Source of the DNA: CALCCV01 sp964388665
GTDB lineage: Bacteria; Bdellovibrionota; Bdellovibrionia; Bdellovibrionales; Bdellovibrionaceae
NCBI GenBank assembly: GCA_964388665.1
Contig: CAYMBJ010000003.1
Span: forward strand, 1 to 64,000
DNA length: 64,000 bases
Reading direction: 5' to 3'
Each line of letters begins with the position of its first letter. Position 1 is the first letter of the stretch. The position numbers and the translations under genes were made by a program. Below the pieces are notes generated by a model. That model did no database searches. It had not been told where the DNA came from and saw nothing but the letters and a program-made list of their open reading frames with translations. This document shows, in pieces, positions 9,005 through 16,348 of this stretch.

Positions 9005-9934
9005 CTATGCCGATTTTATATTGATGTCGTCAACAAATCGTAGTGTGACCGAGAACCCTTTGTTTGGCGTCGAATCAAATTTCATGTCGCTGCCAAGGTC
9101 GTCTGCGATCTCTTTGACTGTAGCCAATCCCAGGCCGCGGCCGCTGATGGGGGTGGTTGAGTTCAGTATACTAAAGCCTTTTGAAATGATGAGTGACTGA
9201 ATCAATTTTTCAAGTTGCTCGCCATTGGACTGCTCAAAGGAGGCATCGATGAGCCCAAGATTCTTCCCTCTGGCTAAGACGCGTGCCACTTCTATGCCTC
9301 GACCATCATCGGAATAGACAAAATTGATTTCGCCTAATGAGTTTCTAAAAAAATTGAGCTTGACTAAACCATTGGGATTCTTACCCTTGGCAATTCGATC
9401 GGCGGGTTCCTCGATTCCGTGTGTGAGTGAGTTAAGAATGAGATGCTGAGCAATCTTTTGAATCGCAGTGAAAGTTTTCTCGGTCTGAATCAATTCAACG
9501 CCAGACATTTCTAGGCAAACGCCTTTTCCCAGTGACATACAAAGCTTTTGCACTTGATCAGCAAACTCATCTGAATTCAAAGGCGCAGCAGAGATTCTGA
9601 GCTTGCCAACAACCTTTCTAGCTGTTCGCAGCTTATCTGTAAGGTACAGTCTCTCTTCCTTGGTAAAGGTCCTTTCGCTGCGATTCACTTTTCGCTCCAG
9701 ATACATCTCTATATATTCACAATTGGAGGCCAATTCTTTGTAATGAGGGGAAAATAGAAAATTCCCTTTTAGTGTGTGTATAAGACTATAAAACTTATAG
9801 ACTCGATCAAAGTGAGTGTCGAAGTGTCTAGCTGGTCCTGGTGTCTTACGCAAGAGGCTCTGAAGCTCCAGATAGATCTTTTCGTATTCATTTAGAATCA
9901 GCTCGTTCAGTTGAGATCGACTTAAATTATCCAT
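9005..9934 (-). CDS. CheA-like protein: Hpt plus HATPase domain
   Basis: 309 aa. An N-terminal Hpt-like helical domain has the phospho-acceptor His at about residue 53 (LIHTLKGNF, the H-x-x-K-G motif). The HATPase domain has an N-box (LILNSLTHGIEEPADRIAKGK), a G1 box (DDGRGI) and a G2 box (SGRGLGLATVK), all very CheA-like. The CheY-binding P2 domain and the C-terminal CheW-like domain of true CheA are absent, and the dimerisation segment is very short. It ends at 9005 with no adjacent chemotaxis gene in the window. Inference: a soluble phosphorelay kinase not coupled to receptor arrays. Confidence 0.8.
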   Translation of the reverse strand: MDNLSRSQLNELILNEYEKIYLELQSLLRKTPGPARHFDTHFDRVYKFYSLIHTLKGNFLFSPHYKELASNCEYIEMYLERKVNRSERTFTKEERLYLTDKLRTARKVVGKLRISAAPLNSDEFADQVQKLCMSLGKGVCLEMSGVELIQTEKTFTAIQKIAQHLILNSLTHGIEEPADRIAKGKNPNGLVKLNFFRNSLGEINFVYSDDGRGIEVARVLARGKNLGLIDASFEQSNGEQLEKLIQSLIISKGFSILNSTTPISGRGLGLATVKEIADDLGSDMKFDSTPNKGFSVTLRFVDDINIKSA

Positions 9935-9983
9935 AAAAAGGTTATCGGGATATTGTCGGGATATTAGAGATCCAGAAAAAAAG

Positions 9984-10011
9984 AAAGGGCAATCAATTCT
10001 GATTGCCCTTT
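9984..10011 (-). terminator. Rho-independent terminator (minus strand)
   Basis: Perfect 12-bp stem (9984-9995 with 10000-10011), 4-nt loop, followed on the minus strand by TTTCTTTTTTTT. It sits downstream of the micro-ORF at 10078-10122 and upstream of the CheA-like gene, so it would end a short minus-strand transcript. Confidence 0.85.
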
Positions 10012-10077
10012 GATACCTTGGCGAAGATGAATGTTCTCACACCTCACCGTCAATATTCATTATACTAAAGGGTTGGC

Positions 10078-10122
10078 CTAAGAGGCAAACACCTCCGCCT
10101 TGGTACTGTCGCTATTATTCAT
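10078..10122 (-). CDS. Micro-ORF, 14 codons, starting MNNSDSTK
   Basis: ATG at 10122 has AGGAGG at an ideal distance and opens a 14-codon frame (MNNSDSTKAEVFAS) ending in TAG. A strong terminator follows within 70 bp, making a self-contained short transcription unit. The start region (AGGAGG, spacer, TATGAATAATA) closely resembles the micro-ORF at 28521-28592, which begins MNNTATTK. No family is recognised; it could be a translated small RNA or a leader-like element. Evidence is the ribosome site, terminator and resemblance only. Confidence 0.35.
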   Translation of the reverse strand: MNNSDSTKAEVFAS

Positions 10123-10432
10123 ACGCACCACCTCCTATCCAGTTCCCAGAGGAACTTGAAATCCATACTAGACAGAAAGCGAGAGAATGAAAAGACAAAA
10201 GTTATTTACCCGTCCATAACAAAAACTTTGACTGATCAGTACGTCAAATCTCTGACAAAAGATCGACACTGATGGCGGGTCCCGCCACGTGAAGATTTCT
10301 TCAAATGCGATACCGAATCGTTGGGCAGCAAATGATCCATGCCGAGAAGCTCTCCTTAGACGAAAGTATTTATGGCATCGCCCTTGCTTCATTTTAGATT
10401 AGCATCCACAGAGTCAAAAATATGGAGGGCGA
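10123..10432. other. Divergent upstream region of the flagellar operon
   Basis: 310 bp between the micro-ORF (minus) and fliL (plus), so promoters in both directions are expected. A dyad TTGAC (10228-10232) / GTCAA (10243-10247) with TGATCA inside is visible, but I could not assign -10 boxes or a flagellar sigma consensus. A 74-codon minus-strand frame at 10168-10392 lacks support. Confidence 0.4.
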
Positions 10433-10981
10433 GTGGCAGAAGAAAAAGCAGCACCAGCAGAAGTAAGTCCAGCACCGGCCGCGCCCAGCGCAGGACCTAA
10501 GCCGATCCTATTGATAGCACTTTTGTTAGTAAATATGATTGTTCTGGGAGGCGTTGCCTTTATGCTTTTCAAGAGCCGACAAACCGAAAGCAGCCAACCT
10601 AAATTGGAGCATGTTATTCGTGGCGAAGACGAAGCTCTCAAGATGGAGGCCCATGAGGACAAAGAATTTGTTGGTAAAGTGGTTCCACTCGAGACATTTG
10701 TTATCAATTTGGCCAATTCAAAAGGGCGAAAAGTGGCGAAGATTAACATTGAATTGGAACTATTTGACAATGAAGGTCAAAGCGTTGCCGACGAAATTGA
10801 TAAACGCAAAGCACAAGTGAGAGACATGATACTGATCATTTTGTCCAGCAAATCCTATGACGAAGTTTCGAATCGAGACGGGAAAGATGAACTTAGAACT
10901 GAGATTAAAGACAATCTCAATTCATTTCTAAATAATGGCAAAATCACCAACGTGTTCTTCACCGAGTTTATTTACAATTAG
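10433..10981 (+). CDS. fliL: Flagellar basal body-associated protein FliL
   Basis: 182 aa from GTG 10433, with GGAGGG just upstream. An Ala/Pro-rich cytoplasmic N-terminus (1-24), one membrane helix (about 25-46, ILLIALLLVNMIVLGGVAF) and a periplasmic FliL domain with PLETFVINLAN and a tail of LRTEIKDNLNSFLNNGKITNVFFTEFIYN, the typical FliL end. FliL surrounds the stator and supports torque. First gene of the operon; fliM starts 13 bp after its stop. Confidence 0.9.
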   Translation: MAEEKAAPAEVSPAPAAPSAGPKPILLIALLLVNMIVLGGVAFMLFKSRQTESSQPKLEHVIRGEDEALKMEAHEDKEFVGKVVPLETFVINLANSKGRKVAKINIELELFDNEGQSVADEIDKRKAQVRDMILIILSSKSYDEVSNRDGKDELRTEIKDNLNSFLNNGKITNVFFTEFIYN

Positions 10982-10994
10982 TGGAGTAAAATAG

Positions 10995-11999
10995 ATGAAT
11001 CAGGTATTATCTCAAAGTGAAGTCGACGCCCTCCTCGCCGCAGTATCGGATGGTGATAGTGGTCAACCAGAAGCTCCTCGTGGAAAGGACCTTGGTTCTA
11101 CTAAGCTTCAAGACCAAAAAAATGTCATAGTTTATGACTTCACTTCGCAAGATCGAATTATTCGCGGGCGACTTCCACAGCTAGAGGTGATTTATGAGCG
11201 CTTTATGCGCGCCTTTCGCGTTTCGCTCTCTTCAGCCCTTCGTAAAATTGCATCACTTTCTCTGACATCTACTGAATTTTTAAAGTTTGGTGAATTCATC
11301 AATACCCTACCCATGCCGACGTGTATGTCTGTATTGCGTTTTGGAAATTTGCGTGGATCAGCCCTTCTTGTGATTGAGAGCAAGCTGGCCTATGCTCTTG
11401 TGGATTCCTTTTTTGGTGGTGCGGACCGACCCTATACCAAAATCGAGGGCAAAGATTTTACACCCATTGAACTTTCGATCGTTCGTAAAGTTGTTGAATT
11501 GGGGATTGCTGATCTTGAGAACGCCTGGGCCAGTGTTGAGAAGATTGGTTGTAGCTTTGTTCGAACTGAAGTGAATCCCCAGTTCGTAGGTATAGTTCCG
11601 CCCACGGACGTGGTGATTGCCTCCACTTTTGATGTTGAATTGGAAAATGCCACTGGCACCATTTCAATGGTGATTCCCTATGCGACCATTGAGCCCATAA
11701 AGCAAAAGTTGTCGACTGGATTTCAGGTGGAGTCCGATCAAACCGACAAGCGCTTGTGGACTTCAATTATTAAGGAGCAGTTAATGGAAACCTCCTTAGA
11801 GCTAAAAGTAAATCTTGGCGAGACTGAGATTTTATTGCGGGACCTTATGGACCTCAAAGTAGGCGACATTTTGCCATTGAACCAGGATGCCACGGGCGAG
11901 TTTGATATTCAGGTAGAAAATGTTAAAAAATTTAAGGGCTACAACGGAATTCACCATGGATCCGTCGCCATGCAAATTACGAGAATGATCGAGAAGTAG
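10995..11999 (+). CDS. fliM: Flagellar motor switch protein FliM
   Basis: 334 aa, the usual size. The N-terminal CheY-P binding peptide LSQSEVDALL is present, followed by the CheC-like middle domain (RIIRGRLPQLEVIYERFMRAFRVSLSSALRK) and the C-terminal SpoA domain (LKVNLGETEILLRDLMDLKVGDILPLNQ). FliM forms the C-ring with FliG and FliN and sets the direction of rotation. It lies between fliL and fliN, with the AGGAG for fliN right after its stop. Confidence 0.96.
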   Translation: MNQVLSQSEVDALLAAVSDGDSGQPEAPRGKDLGSTKLQDQKNVIVYDFTSQDRIIRGRLPQLEVIYERFMRAFRVSLSSALRKIASLSLTSTEFLKFGEFINTLPMPTCMSVLRFGNLRGSALLVIESKLAYALVDSFFGGADRPYTKIEGKDFTPIELSIVRKVVELGIADLENAWASVEKIGCSFVRTEVNPQFVGIVPPTDVVIASTFDVELENATGTISMVIPYATIEPIKQKLSTGFQVESDQTDKRLWTSIIKEQLMETSLELKVNLGETEILLRDLMDLKVGDILPLNQDATGEFDIQVENVKKFKGYNGIHHGSVAMQITRMIEK

Positions 12000-12009
12000 G
12001 AGGAGCTTC

Positions 12010-12402
12010 ATGGGAGACGCACTAGAGGACTTAGCAGAGAAGCTAGCTAAAGAAGCTGGTGACTCAGGCATCGGAAGTCCCCCGGGGGATGATGAGGGAG
12101 AAGTTCCCGAGGCACCCGATAGTGGGGATGAAGAGCAGAGTGATCGCAATTTAAAGTTGATATTGGACATTCCGTTGAAAGTGACGGTGGAGCTAGGTCG
12201 CACCAAAATGCTGGTCAGTGAGCTCTTGAATCTGACTCAAGGAAGTGTGATTGAACTTTCGAAGTTGGCTGGAGAGCCAATGGAGGTCTTGGTCAATGAC
12301 AAGCTGATTGCTCGCGGCGAAGCCGTTGTGGTTAACGAGAAGTTTGGCGTGCGTTTGACAGATATCATCTCTCCGCAAGAACGCGTAGAGCAGTTGGGTT
12401 AG
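12010..12402 (+). CDS. fliN: Flagellar motor switch protein FliN
   Basis: 130 aa. An acidic, Gly/Pro/Asp-rich N-terminal extension (1-48) precedes the SpoA domain (LKLILDIPLKVTVELGRTKMLVSELLNLTQGSVIEL.., ending GVRLTDIISPQERVEQ), the standard FliN core. FliN forms the lower C-ring and docks the FliH/FliI export complex. AGGAGC precedes ATG 12010. Confidence 0.95.
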   Translation: MGDALEDLAEKLAKEAGDSGIGSPPGDDEGEVPEAPDSGDEEQSDRNLKLILDIPLKVTVELGRTKMLVSELLNLTQGSVIELSKLAGEPMEVLVNDKLIARGEAVVVNEKFGVRLTDIISPQERVEQLG

Positions 12403-12468
12403 GTCACTAGAAGAAATTTTAGAAAAGTGGCTCATGAGGGGTCACTGCGATCGGAAAGGAATTTCAGG

Positions 12469-13329
12469 ATGAAATTTTTATCGATGCTTTTGCTATTTGC
12501 AATCAGCTCAGTAGCCCTGCCTCTGATGGCGGTTGAAGACATTGCGACGTCGGAGTTGAATGACCTCGACAAATCGGCTGTTGAGAGACCGCAAGTGGAG
12601 TCCGAGTTGGCTGCTGACATCAATAGTGCATTGGCCACTGACCTTGAATTGTCCAACGGCCTTTCAGGAGTAGAGATTCAAAAGTATCACGAGACCTTAT
12701 TGGCCAAAGTGGAGCCTAGTCGCGCGCCAACGGATGATTCCAAAGAGATCTCCGTAGAAAAATCCAACGAAAAATCTGCCGAAAGATCTGCCGATGCGCA
12801 AGTCGACGAATTGACGGCTGGTGCCTCGGAAGCCGATCAGGCCCTCATTGTGCCGACACCCATAAAGACGAGCGACTCCAGCGAAAATCCCTTCTATCGA
12901 CTCATTTTTCTTGGTGTGTTCGGTCTATTTGCCGCCATTGCAGGATATTTGTATCTGCGCAAAAAGCAGAGGCAAATGGGCGTAAAGGCGAGTGACATCA
13001 AAATACTTAGCCAGACCTATTTGGGACCCAAGAAAAGCGTCGCTATACTTCGTGTTGCCGGAGAAAGCATTCTGATAGGCATCACGGATTCCAATATCAA
13101 TCTGATCAAGTCACTGAGTCTATTGGATGAAGAGATACCTAGCGAAACACCAAAGAAATTCAATTCTATATTCAAGGGTGCCGCCGAAGACGAAACTGAT
13201 GACGGAGCTGGCGATAGCTACAATCAGCGCGCTTTGTTGGACGAAGAAGAAGACGCATTTGAGTACAATGGTCTGCAAGGCGCAGTTGTAAATAAGATCA
13301 AACGCCTCAAAGAGATTGGCAGTCGATGA
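12469..13329 (+). CDS. fliO: Flagellar biosynthesis protein FliO
   Basis: Start chosen at ATG 12469 because it opens a signal peptide (MKFLSMLLLFAISSVALPLMA) with AAAGGA/AGG upstream. A long acidic Ser/Glu-rich periplasmic segment (about 20-135) leads to a membrane helix (LIFLGVFGLFAAIAGYLYL) and the cytoplasmic FliO domain (KILSQTYLGPKKSVAILRVAGESILIGIT). At 286 aa it is long for FliO because of the periplasmic stretch and a C-terminal acidic tail. FliO assists FliP ring assembly. It overlaps fliP by 4 bases (ATGA). Confidence 0.88.
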   Translation: MKFLSMLLLFAISSVALPLMAVEDIATSELNDLDKSAVERPQVESELAADINSALATDLELSNGLSGVEIQKYHETLLAKVEPSRAPTDDSKEISVEKSNEKSAERSADAQVDELTAGASEADQALIVPTPIKTSDSSENPFYRLIFLGVFGLFAAIAGYLYLRKKQRQMGVKASDIKILSQTYLGPKKSVAILRVAGESILIGITDSNINLIKSLSLLDEEIPSETPKKFNSIFKGAAEDETDDGAGDSYNQRALLDEEEDAFEYNGLQGAVVNKIKRLKEIGSR

Positions 13330-14105
13330 AAACCCCACTCTCGCGCGAGAATAAACTTCTGCGAAAGATTCTTTTAGTGGTGGCGGCCTTGCCCATCGTG
13401 CTGTGGTCCTGTGGGGCTCTTGCCCAAGTGGCACTCCCGACGTTGAATTTGGGATTTAAAAATGCAGACAGTCCTGATGAGGTTGTAAGCGTTATTAAAT
13501 TGGTCATTATCCTCACAATATTAACTTTGGCGCCAGCCATACTCATTCTCATGACCAGTTTTACCCGCATCATTATTGTATTTTCCTTTTTGCGGCAGGC
13601 CATCGGTGTGCAACAGATGCCACCCAATCAACTCTTGGTAGGTCTTGCCCTCTTTCTGACCCTCTTTGTAATGGCCCCGGTGTTTGAGAAAATGAACACG
13701 GAAGCGATTCGACCCTATCTGTCGGGTTCGATGAAGCAAGAGGTTGCTCTGGAAAAAGCGCTTTTGCCGCTTCGAGGTTTCATGTTCAATCAGACCCGCC
13801 CAGATGATCTCAGTCTATTTCTGAAATTGGGACGTGTGCTAGAGACAAAGACTCGCGCCGATGTTCCCACAACTGTATTGATCCCGGCCTTTATCATTTC
13901 TGAAGTGAAGACCGCATTCATGATCGGATTTGTAATCTTTCTGCCATTTCTAATTATTGATATTGTGGTCGCCTCTGTCTTAATGGCGATGGGGATGATG
14001 ATGTTGCCACCGGTGATTGTGGCTTTGCCATTTAAGATTTTGATTTTTATTTTGGTCGATGGATGGTCGCTGTTGGTTGGATCTGTGGTTAAGAGTTTTG
14101 GCTAG
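13326..14105 (+). CDS. fliP: Flagellar export gate protein FliP
   Basis: 259 aa. Signal peptide-like N-terminus, then the FliP core: ILTLAPAILILMTSFTRIIIVFSFLRQAIGVQQMPPNQLLVGLALFLT, the conserved F-x-R-x-x-x-V region, and the C-terminal helices SEVKTAFMIGFVIFLPFLIIDIVVASVLMAMGMMMLPP, both family signatures. Forms the pentameric channel core of the export gate with FliQ and FliR. Coupled to fliO. Confidence 0.97.
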   Translation: MKTPLSRENKLLRKILLVVAALPIVLWSCGALAQVALPTLNLGFKNADSPDEVVSVIKLVIILTILTLAPAILILMTSFTRIIIVFSFLRQAIGVQQMPPNQLLVGLALFLTLFVMAPVFEKMNTEAIRPYLSGSMKQEVALEKALLPLRGFMFNQTRPDDLSLFLKLGRVLETKTRADVPTTVLIPAFIISEVKTAFMIGFVIFLPFLIIDIVVASVLMAMGMMMLPPVIVALPFKILIFILVDGWSLLVGSVVKSFG

Positions 14106-14161
14106 ACGGAAAAATTTCGGGAAACCTAAACAATCGTAGTACCAAAGAGACTGAGGGGAAT

Positions 14162-14434
14162 ATGACTGAACAGTTGGTGATGGAGCTAGGAAGAGAGGCG
14201 ATAAAAACAACAGCCATGCTGGCCGCACCACTGTTGATGAGCTCGCTGGTTGTGGGTCTGGTGGTCAGTATCGTTCAGGCCCTGACGCAAATCAACGAGG
14301 CCACTCTCTCGTTCATACCCAAGTTGATCATCCTAGGGGTGGTGCTTCTTTTAGGTGGTCCTTGGATGTTAGATACGATGACCAATTACACAACGAATCT
14401 TTTTGAAAATATTTCTACGATGGTGAGGGAATAG
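14162..14434 (+). CDS. fliQ: Flagellar export gate protein FliQ
   Basis: 90 aa with two membrane helices (LAAPLLMSSLVVGLVVSIVQAL and LIILGVVLLLGGPWML) and the family motif QALTQINEATLSFIPKL between them. Subunit of the FliPQR export channel. It starts 56 bp after fliP, with GAGGGGAAT before ATG, and fliR follows after 3 bp. Confidence 0.96.
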   Translation: MTEQLVMELGREAIKTTAMLAAPLLMSSLVVGLVVSIVQALTQINEATLSFIPKLIILGVVLLLGGPWMLDTMTNYTTNLFENISTMVRE

Positions 14435-14437
14435 CGC

Positions 14438-15235
14438 GTGCTGGAACTCTTTAAAGCGGATCCGCAAATTATCTTGGGATTTTCTTTGGTACTTTGCCGA
14501 GTCACCGCCTTCTTTTTTGCAAGCGCTCTGTTTTCTCTGACAAATCTCTCAATGAGTCTCCGCGTACTATTGAGTTTGTTGATGACGATGATAATCTTTC
14601 CCATTGTAATGAGCGAATTTCAGTCCAAAAGCGGTGGCTTTGTAACCTGGACCGACTTCGAATACATTTTTGCAATGGTTGCTGAGGTGATGAAGGGTCT
14701 AGTGTTGGGCTTTATCACACGGCTTTTCTTTTTTGTCTGTGCTTCGTTTGGAGAGTTTCTGTCTCTGAGCATGGGGTTGAATTCAAGTCAGCTCTTTAAC
14801 CCGGCGATGGGATCGCAAGGTAGCTCGATGGAGCAATTTGTTGGTATTTTGGGAACGATGTTCTTCTTGGCCCTCAATGGGCACCACTATCTTGTGAATT
14901 ATTTGGTCGAATCCTTTTCAACGTGGAACGTGCAGTCTGGATTTAGCGGTCTAGGGAATCTTGGCAATGTCGTTACTAGTGCAGGTGAATTGATTTGGTT
15001 GGCGGTGAAGTTGTGTTCACCCGTGATGATAGCGCTGCTCCTGGTTCAACTATCAATGGGTGTTTTGGGTCGAGCGGTGCCTCAGTTGAATGTTCTTGTT
15101 GCCAGTTTTCCTGTGACGATCATGCTCGGATTTATGATGCTCATTTTGGTGTTTCCGATGGTGGTGGGAGAATGGCACAACGTGCTCGACTGGTCAATGC
15201 GGGAGGCCTATTCCGTTTTGCGTGCGCACAAGTAA
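14438..15235 (+). CDS. fliR: Flagellar export gate protein FliR
   Basis: 265 aa from GTG 14438, 3 bp after fliQ. Multi-helix membrane protein with the FliR signature region (GLVLGFITRLFFFVCASFGEFLSLSMGLNSSQLFNPAMGSQGSS) and a C-terminal ALLLVQLSMGVLGRAVPQLNVL, as in the SpaR/FliR family. Completes the FliPQR gate. In some bacteria FliR is fused to FlhB; here flhB is separate, 46 bp downstream. Confidence 0.95.
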   Translation: MLELFKADPQIILGFSLVLCRVTAFFFASALFSLTNLSMSLRVLLSLLMTMIIFPIVMSEFQSKSGGFVTWTDFEYIFAMVAEVMKGLVLGFITRLFFFVCASFGEFLSLSMGLNSSQLFNPAMGSQGSSMEQFVGILGTMFFLALNGHHYLVNYLVESFSTWNVQSGFSGLGNLGNVVTSAGELIWLAVKLCSPVMIALLLVQLSMGVLGRAVPQLNVLVASFPVTIMLGFMMLILVFPMVVGEWHNVLDWSMREAYSVLRAHK

Positions 15236-15281
15236 TGTTCATCATATTGGCGATTAAAAATTAGCGATTGAAAGAGAGTCC

Positions 15282-16346
15282 ATGTCAGACGATAAGGGTG
15301 AAAAAACAGAACAGGCAACGGATGCTCGCCGCGAAGAGTTTCGCAAGCAGGGCCAGGTCGCGCAAACGCGTGAGCTGGCAACGGCGTTGTCATTGTTGGT
15401 TTCCTCTGGCGCCATTTTCATGCTTAGCTCATTCTTCTTTGACCAGTTGCAAACTCTATTCAATGCCACCTTTGGTTTGCAAATGCTAGAGTGGATTCAC
15501 GGCAACCGACCTGCTGAAGCGCTTATGTTCGGCGGTCTTCGCTTAGCGATGACCATGGCGCCCGTTCTATTGATAACGGCCATCGTTTCTATTTCGTCGA
15601 CACTGATTCAGGTGGGCTTTCTGGATGTCGAGGATGCCTTGGCCCCGAATTTTGAGCGCATCAGTCCTGCCGCTGGATTTAAGCGTCTGTTTTCGATTCG
15701 CTCTCTGTCAGAAGGCATAAAGTCCATACTTAAATTTTCTATCTTGGGAATGGTGGTTTTGCTGATTCTCAAGGGCGAAGTTCACAAATTTCCAAGTTTG
15801 CTAGATGGTAGTCCTCAGTATCTGCTCAACTTTATGGGTGGAATTGTTGGCAAGCTTTTGTTTGGACTGGGGATATCTATGCTGGTGATTGCTGGCTTTG
15901 ACTACTTCTTTTTGCGCTGGGATATCGAGCAAAAAATGATGATGTCTAAACAAGAAGTCAAAGATGAGACCAAGCAGCGAGAGGGTGATCCTATGATCAA
16001 AGCCCGCGTTCGTCGCTTGCAGCGTGCTGCCGCAAACCGCCGCATGATGGAAGCTGTGCCGAAGGCCAGTGTTGTCGTAACCAACCCCACGCACATTGCG
16101 GTGGCCCTTAAGTATGATGATTCGTTGCCGGCTCCGCAGTTGCTGGCAAAAGGGGGCGATCTGATCGCCGAAAAAATTAAGCAAATTGCACGCGAGAATG
16201 GAATTCCAATTATAGAGAACAAGCCGTTGGCACGAACAATTTTTAAAACTTTGAAAATTGGCCAGGTGATACCTCGGGAGCTCTTTGTGGCCGTGGCAGA
16301 AGTTCTCTCAGTGGTTTACAAGATGAAAAGAAGAAGGACTAAATAG
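15282..16346 (+). CDS. flhB: Flagellar export switch protein FlhB
   Basis: 354 aa. N-terminus GEKTEQATDARREEFRKQGQVAQTRE is typical of FlhB, followed by four membrane helices and a cytoplasmic domain with the autocleavage motif NPTH (VVTNPTHIAVALKYD). Cleavage between Asn and Pro switches export from rod/hook to filament substrates. ENKPLARTIFKTLKIGQVIP is the conserved C-terminal part. The stop abuts the flhA start. Confidence 0.97.
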   Translation: MSDDKGEKTEQATDARREEFRKQGQVAQTRELATALSLLVSSGAIFMLSSFFFDQLQTLFNATFGLQMLEWIHGNRPAEALMFGGLRLAMTMAPVLLITAIVSISSTLIQVGFLDVEDALAPNFERISPAAGFKRLFSIRSLSEGIKSILKFSILGMVVLLILKGEVHKFPSLLDGSPQYLLNFMGGIVGKLLFGLGISMLVIAGFDYFFLRWDIEQKMMMSKQEVKDETKQREGDPMIKARVRRLQRAAANRRMMEAVPKASVVVTNPTHIAVALKYDDSLPAPQLLAKGGDLIAEKIKQIARENGIPIIENKPLARTIFKTLKIGQVIPRELFVAVAEVLSVVYKMKRRRTK

Positions 16347-16348
16347 TG

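Noticed and set aside
8737..9024. 95-codon plus-strand frame
   Set aside because: No ribosome site, no family likeness; overlaps the end of the CheA-like gene.
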